A DNA stretch of 12,732 nucleotides from Anaerolineales bacterium (GTDB taxonomy: Bacteria; Chloroflexota; Anaerolineae; Anaerolineales; DRMV01), in the NCBI GenBank assembly GCA_015484985.1, contig WFUL01000081.1, positions 1-12,732 of the forward strand. Direction: 5' to 3'. The first letter of the stretch is position 1; every line of letters begins with the position of its first letter. Made by a program: the position numbers and the translations under genes. This document shows positions 12,077 through 12,732 of the stretch, piece by piece. Below the pieces are notes generated by a model, which saw nothing but the letters and a program-made list of their open reading frames with translations, was not told the DNA's origin and did no database searches.

Positions 12077-12732
12077 AGCGCACCTTCTTGGTAACGGCTT
12101 GGGCGGGCATCCTCGTCTTTACGGCGGCCTTGACGGCGTGCGGCGAAGCCGCGCCGTCCTCTCCCGTCGTCGCATCGCCCACGCCTTCGGCCACCTTGCT
12201 TCCTCGGTACGTGCATACGGCCCAGGCCGCCGAGGCCGCGGCCCGGGCCACCCTGGCTGCCGGACGGGCCGCGCAGATGCAGGCGGGGCTGACCGCGACG
12301 GCTGCGGCTCTGTCCATGACCCAGGCCGCAGCCACCCAGGCGTACTTCGTCACCGCGACGGCCCAATCCTTGCAGGCCACGGCCACCGCGCAAGCCCTGG
12401 CCACCCGTCGGGCACAGGCGCAGGCCACCGCGACGGCGCAGGCCGTGGCCCTGCAAGGCACGGCCACGGCTCAGGCCTTGCAAGCCACGGCCACCATGCA
12501 GGCCATGGCCCTGGCGGGAACGGCCACGGCTCAGGCTCAACAAGCGGTCTACCGGGCCACCCAGGCCGCGGTCATGGCTCAGGCCACGGCCCAGGCCGCG
12601 GCTGCGGAGCGGGAAATCCTGGTCCTGCAACAGCAGCGCCTCCTCAATCAGGCCTGGGCCGTGGCCCGGTTTCTGCTCCTGGTCGGAGGCGCGCTCCTCG
12701 TCATGGGCCTGGCCGCCTGGACGGTGGTCCAA
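12070..12732 (+). CDS. Lipoprotein with Ala/Thr/Gln repeats and C-terminal TM (partial, runs off the edge)
   Basis: The open frame, 221 codons without a stop to the window edge, begins at ATG 12070 inside the end of the previous gene. Residues 1-24 form a lipoprotein signal (MVKRTFLV..., hydrophobic core, lipobox L-T-A-C24), and a Pro/Ser linker follows. Residues about 50-190 are almost entirely Ala, Thr, Gln and a few Leu/Met, in units such as TATAQAVALQG, predicted as a long helix or coiled coil. Then come EREILVLQQQRLLNQAW and a membrane helix (about 200-220). If both anchors are used, the helix would be tied to the membrane at both ends, outside the cell. I associate TATAQA-rich extracellular stretches with Chloroflexota. 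The rest of the protein lies outside the window, so its function cannot be called. Confidence 0.72.
   Translation, partial: MVKRTFLVTAWAGILVFTAALTACGEAAPSSPVVASPTPSATLLPRYVHTAQAAEAAARATLAAGRAAQMQAGLTATAAALSMTQAAATQAYFVTATAQSLQATATAQALATRRAQAQATATAQAVALQGTATAQALQATATMQAMALAGTATAQAQQAVYRATQAAVMAQATAQAAAAEREILVLQQQRLLNQAWAVARFLLLVGGALLVMGLAAWTVVQ
12421..12540 (+). repeat. Two tandem 60-bp units within the lipoprotein gene
   Basis: Bases 12421-12480 and 12481-12540 encode two similar 20-residue units (QATATAQAVALQGTATAQAL and QATATMQAMALAGTATAQAQ). By hand they agree at about 45 of 60 bases, and share ACGGCCACGGCTCAGGC at 12460-12476 and 12520-12536. Neighbouring sequence continues the theme in less regular form, suggesting growth by slippage or unequal exchange. 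Confidence 0.6.

Noticed and set aside
12361..12600. Repeats as a CRISPR array
   Set aside because: Repeats are in-frame coding units without unique spacers of constant length, and encode a continuous low-complexity helix.
11284..12732. Minus-strand open frame of 482 codons
   Set aside because: It is the antisense of the Ala/Thr/Gln repeat gene and of well-supported plus-strand genes. Its Gly/Arg/Ser low-complexity product is what GC-rich alanine codons give when read backwards.

Overview
The window reads like a chromosomal piece of a GC-rich, probably thermophilic Chloroflexota (Anaerolineae-like) bacterium. This rests on an overall GC near 60%, the style of the phenylalanyl-tRNA synthetase alpha chain (zinc-type Cys cluster, 'ARSEIQF' motif 2 region) and an Ala/Thr/Gln-rich TATAQA-repeat lipoprotein of a kind I associate with that phylum. 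The taxonomic call is an inference, not a proof.

Left part (1-8840), ordinary housekeeping. The end of a RAD50/SMC-like ATPase is followed by sulfate adenylyltransferase (sat) behind its own sigma70-like promoter, and then by a tightly packed GT-C family membrane glycosyltransferase. Next come a long-chain polyprenyl diphosphate synthase, an orphan nucleotidyltransferase-fold protein and an OsmC-family protein. The OsmC gene ends inside a 17-bp-arm bidirectional terminator that it shares with pheS on the opposite strand. On the minus strand, a LysM/M23 peptidase gene with a good promoter runs into an IscA/HesB-type gene, then a terminator-like hairpin, then pheS. No pheT is adjacent. A tRNA-Ser(UGA) gene is divergent from the peptidase gene.

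Right part (8840-12732), accessory. Directly behind the tRNA the base composition changes abruptly. An unrecognised 98-aa protein is about 44% GC. A 192-aa protein with two MerR/excisionase-like helix-turn-helix domains is about 63% GC in its first half and 46% in its second. After a terminator there is a near-consensus promoter (TTGACA-17-TGcTACACT) whose -35 box sits exactly between the arms of a perfect 9-bp inverted repeat, the arrangement of a repressor-controlled promoter. It heads a tight run of at least seven small genes on the plus strand: a double zinc-ribbon protein, a 71-aa protein with a perfect RanBP2-type zinc-finger pattern, a frameshifted 99-codon gene, a 132-aa protein that may be its paralogue, a one-ribbon protein, a two-TM protein, and a lipoprotein with Ala/Thr/Gln repeats that is still open at the right edge.

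How it might work together (inference): the tRNA-Ser 3' end is a classic integration site and the region behind it is a compositional mosaic, so 8840 onward may be the left end of an integrated element. The HTH protein is the obvious candidate for the operator at 9862-9885. The operon pairs soluble zinc-binding proteins with two membrane-anchored proteins. I do not recognise it as any described system, and it is the part most worth a second look.
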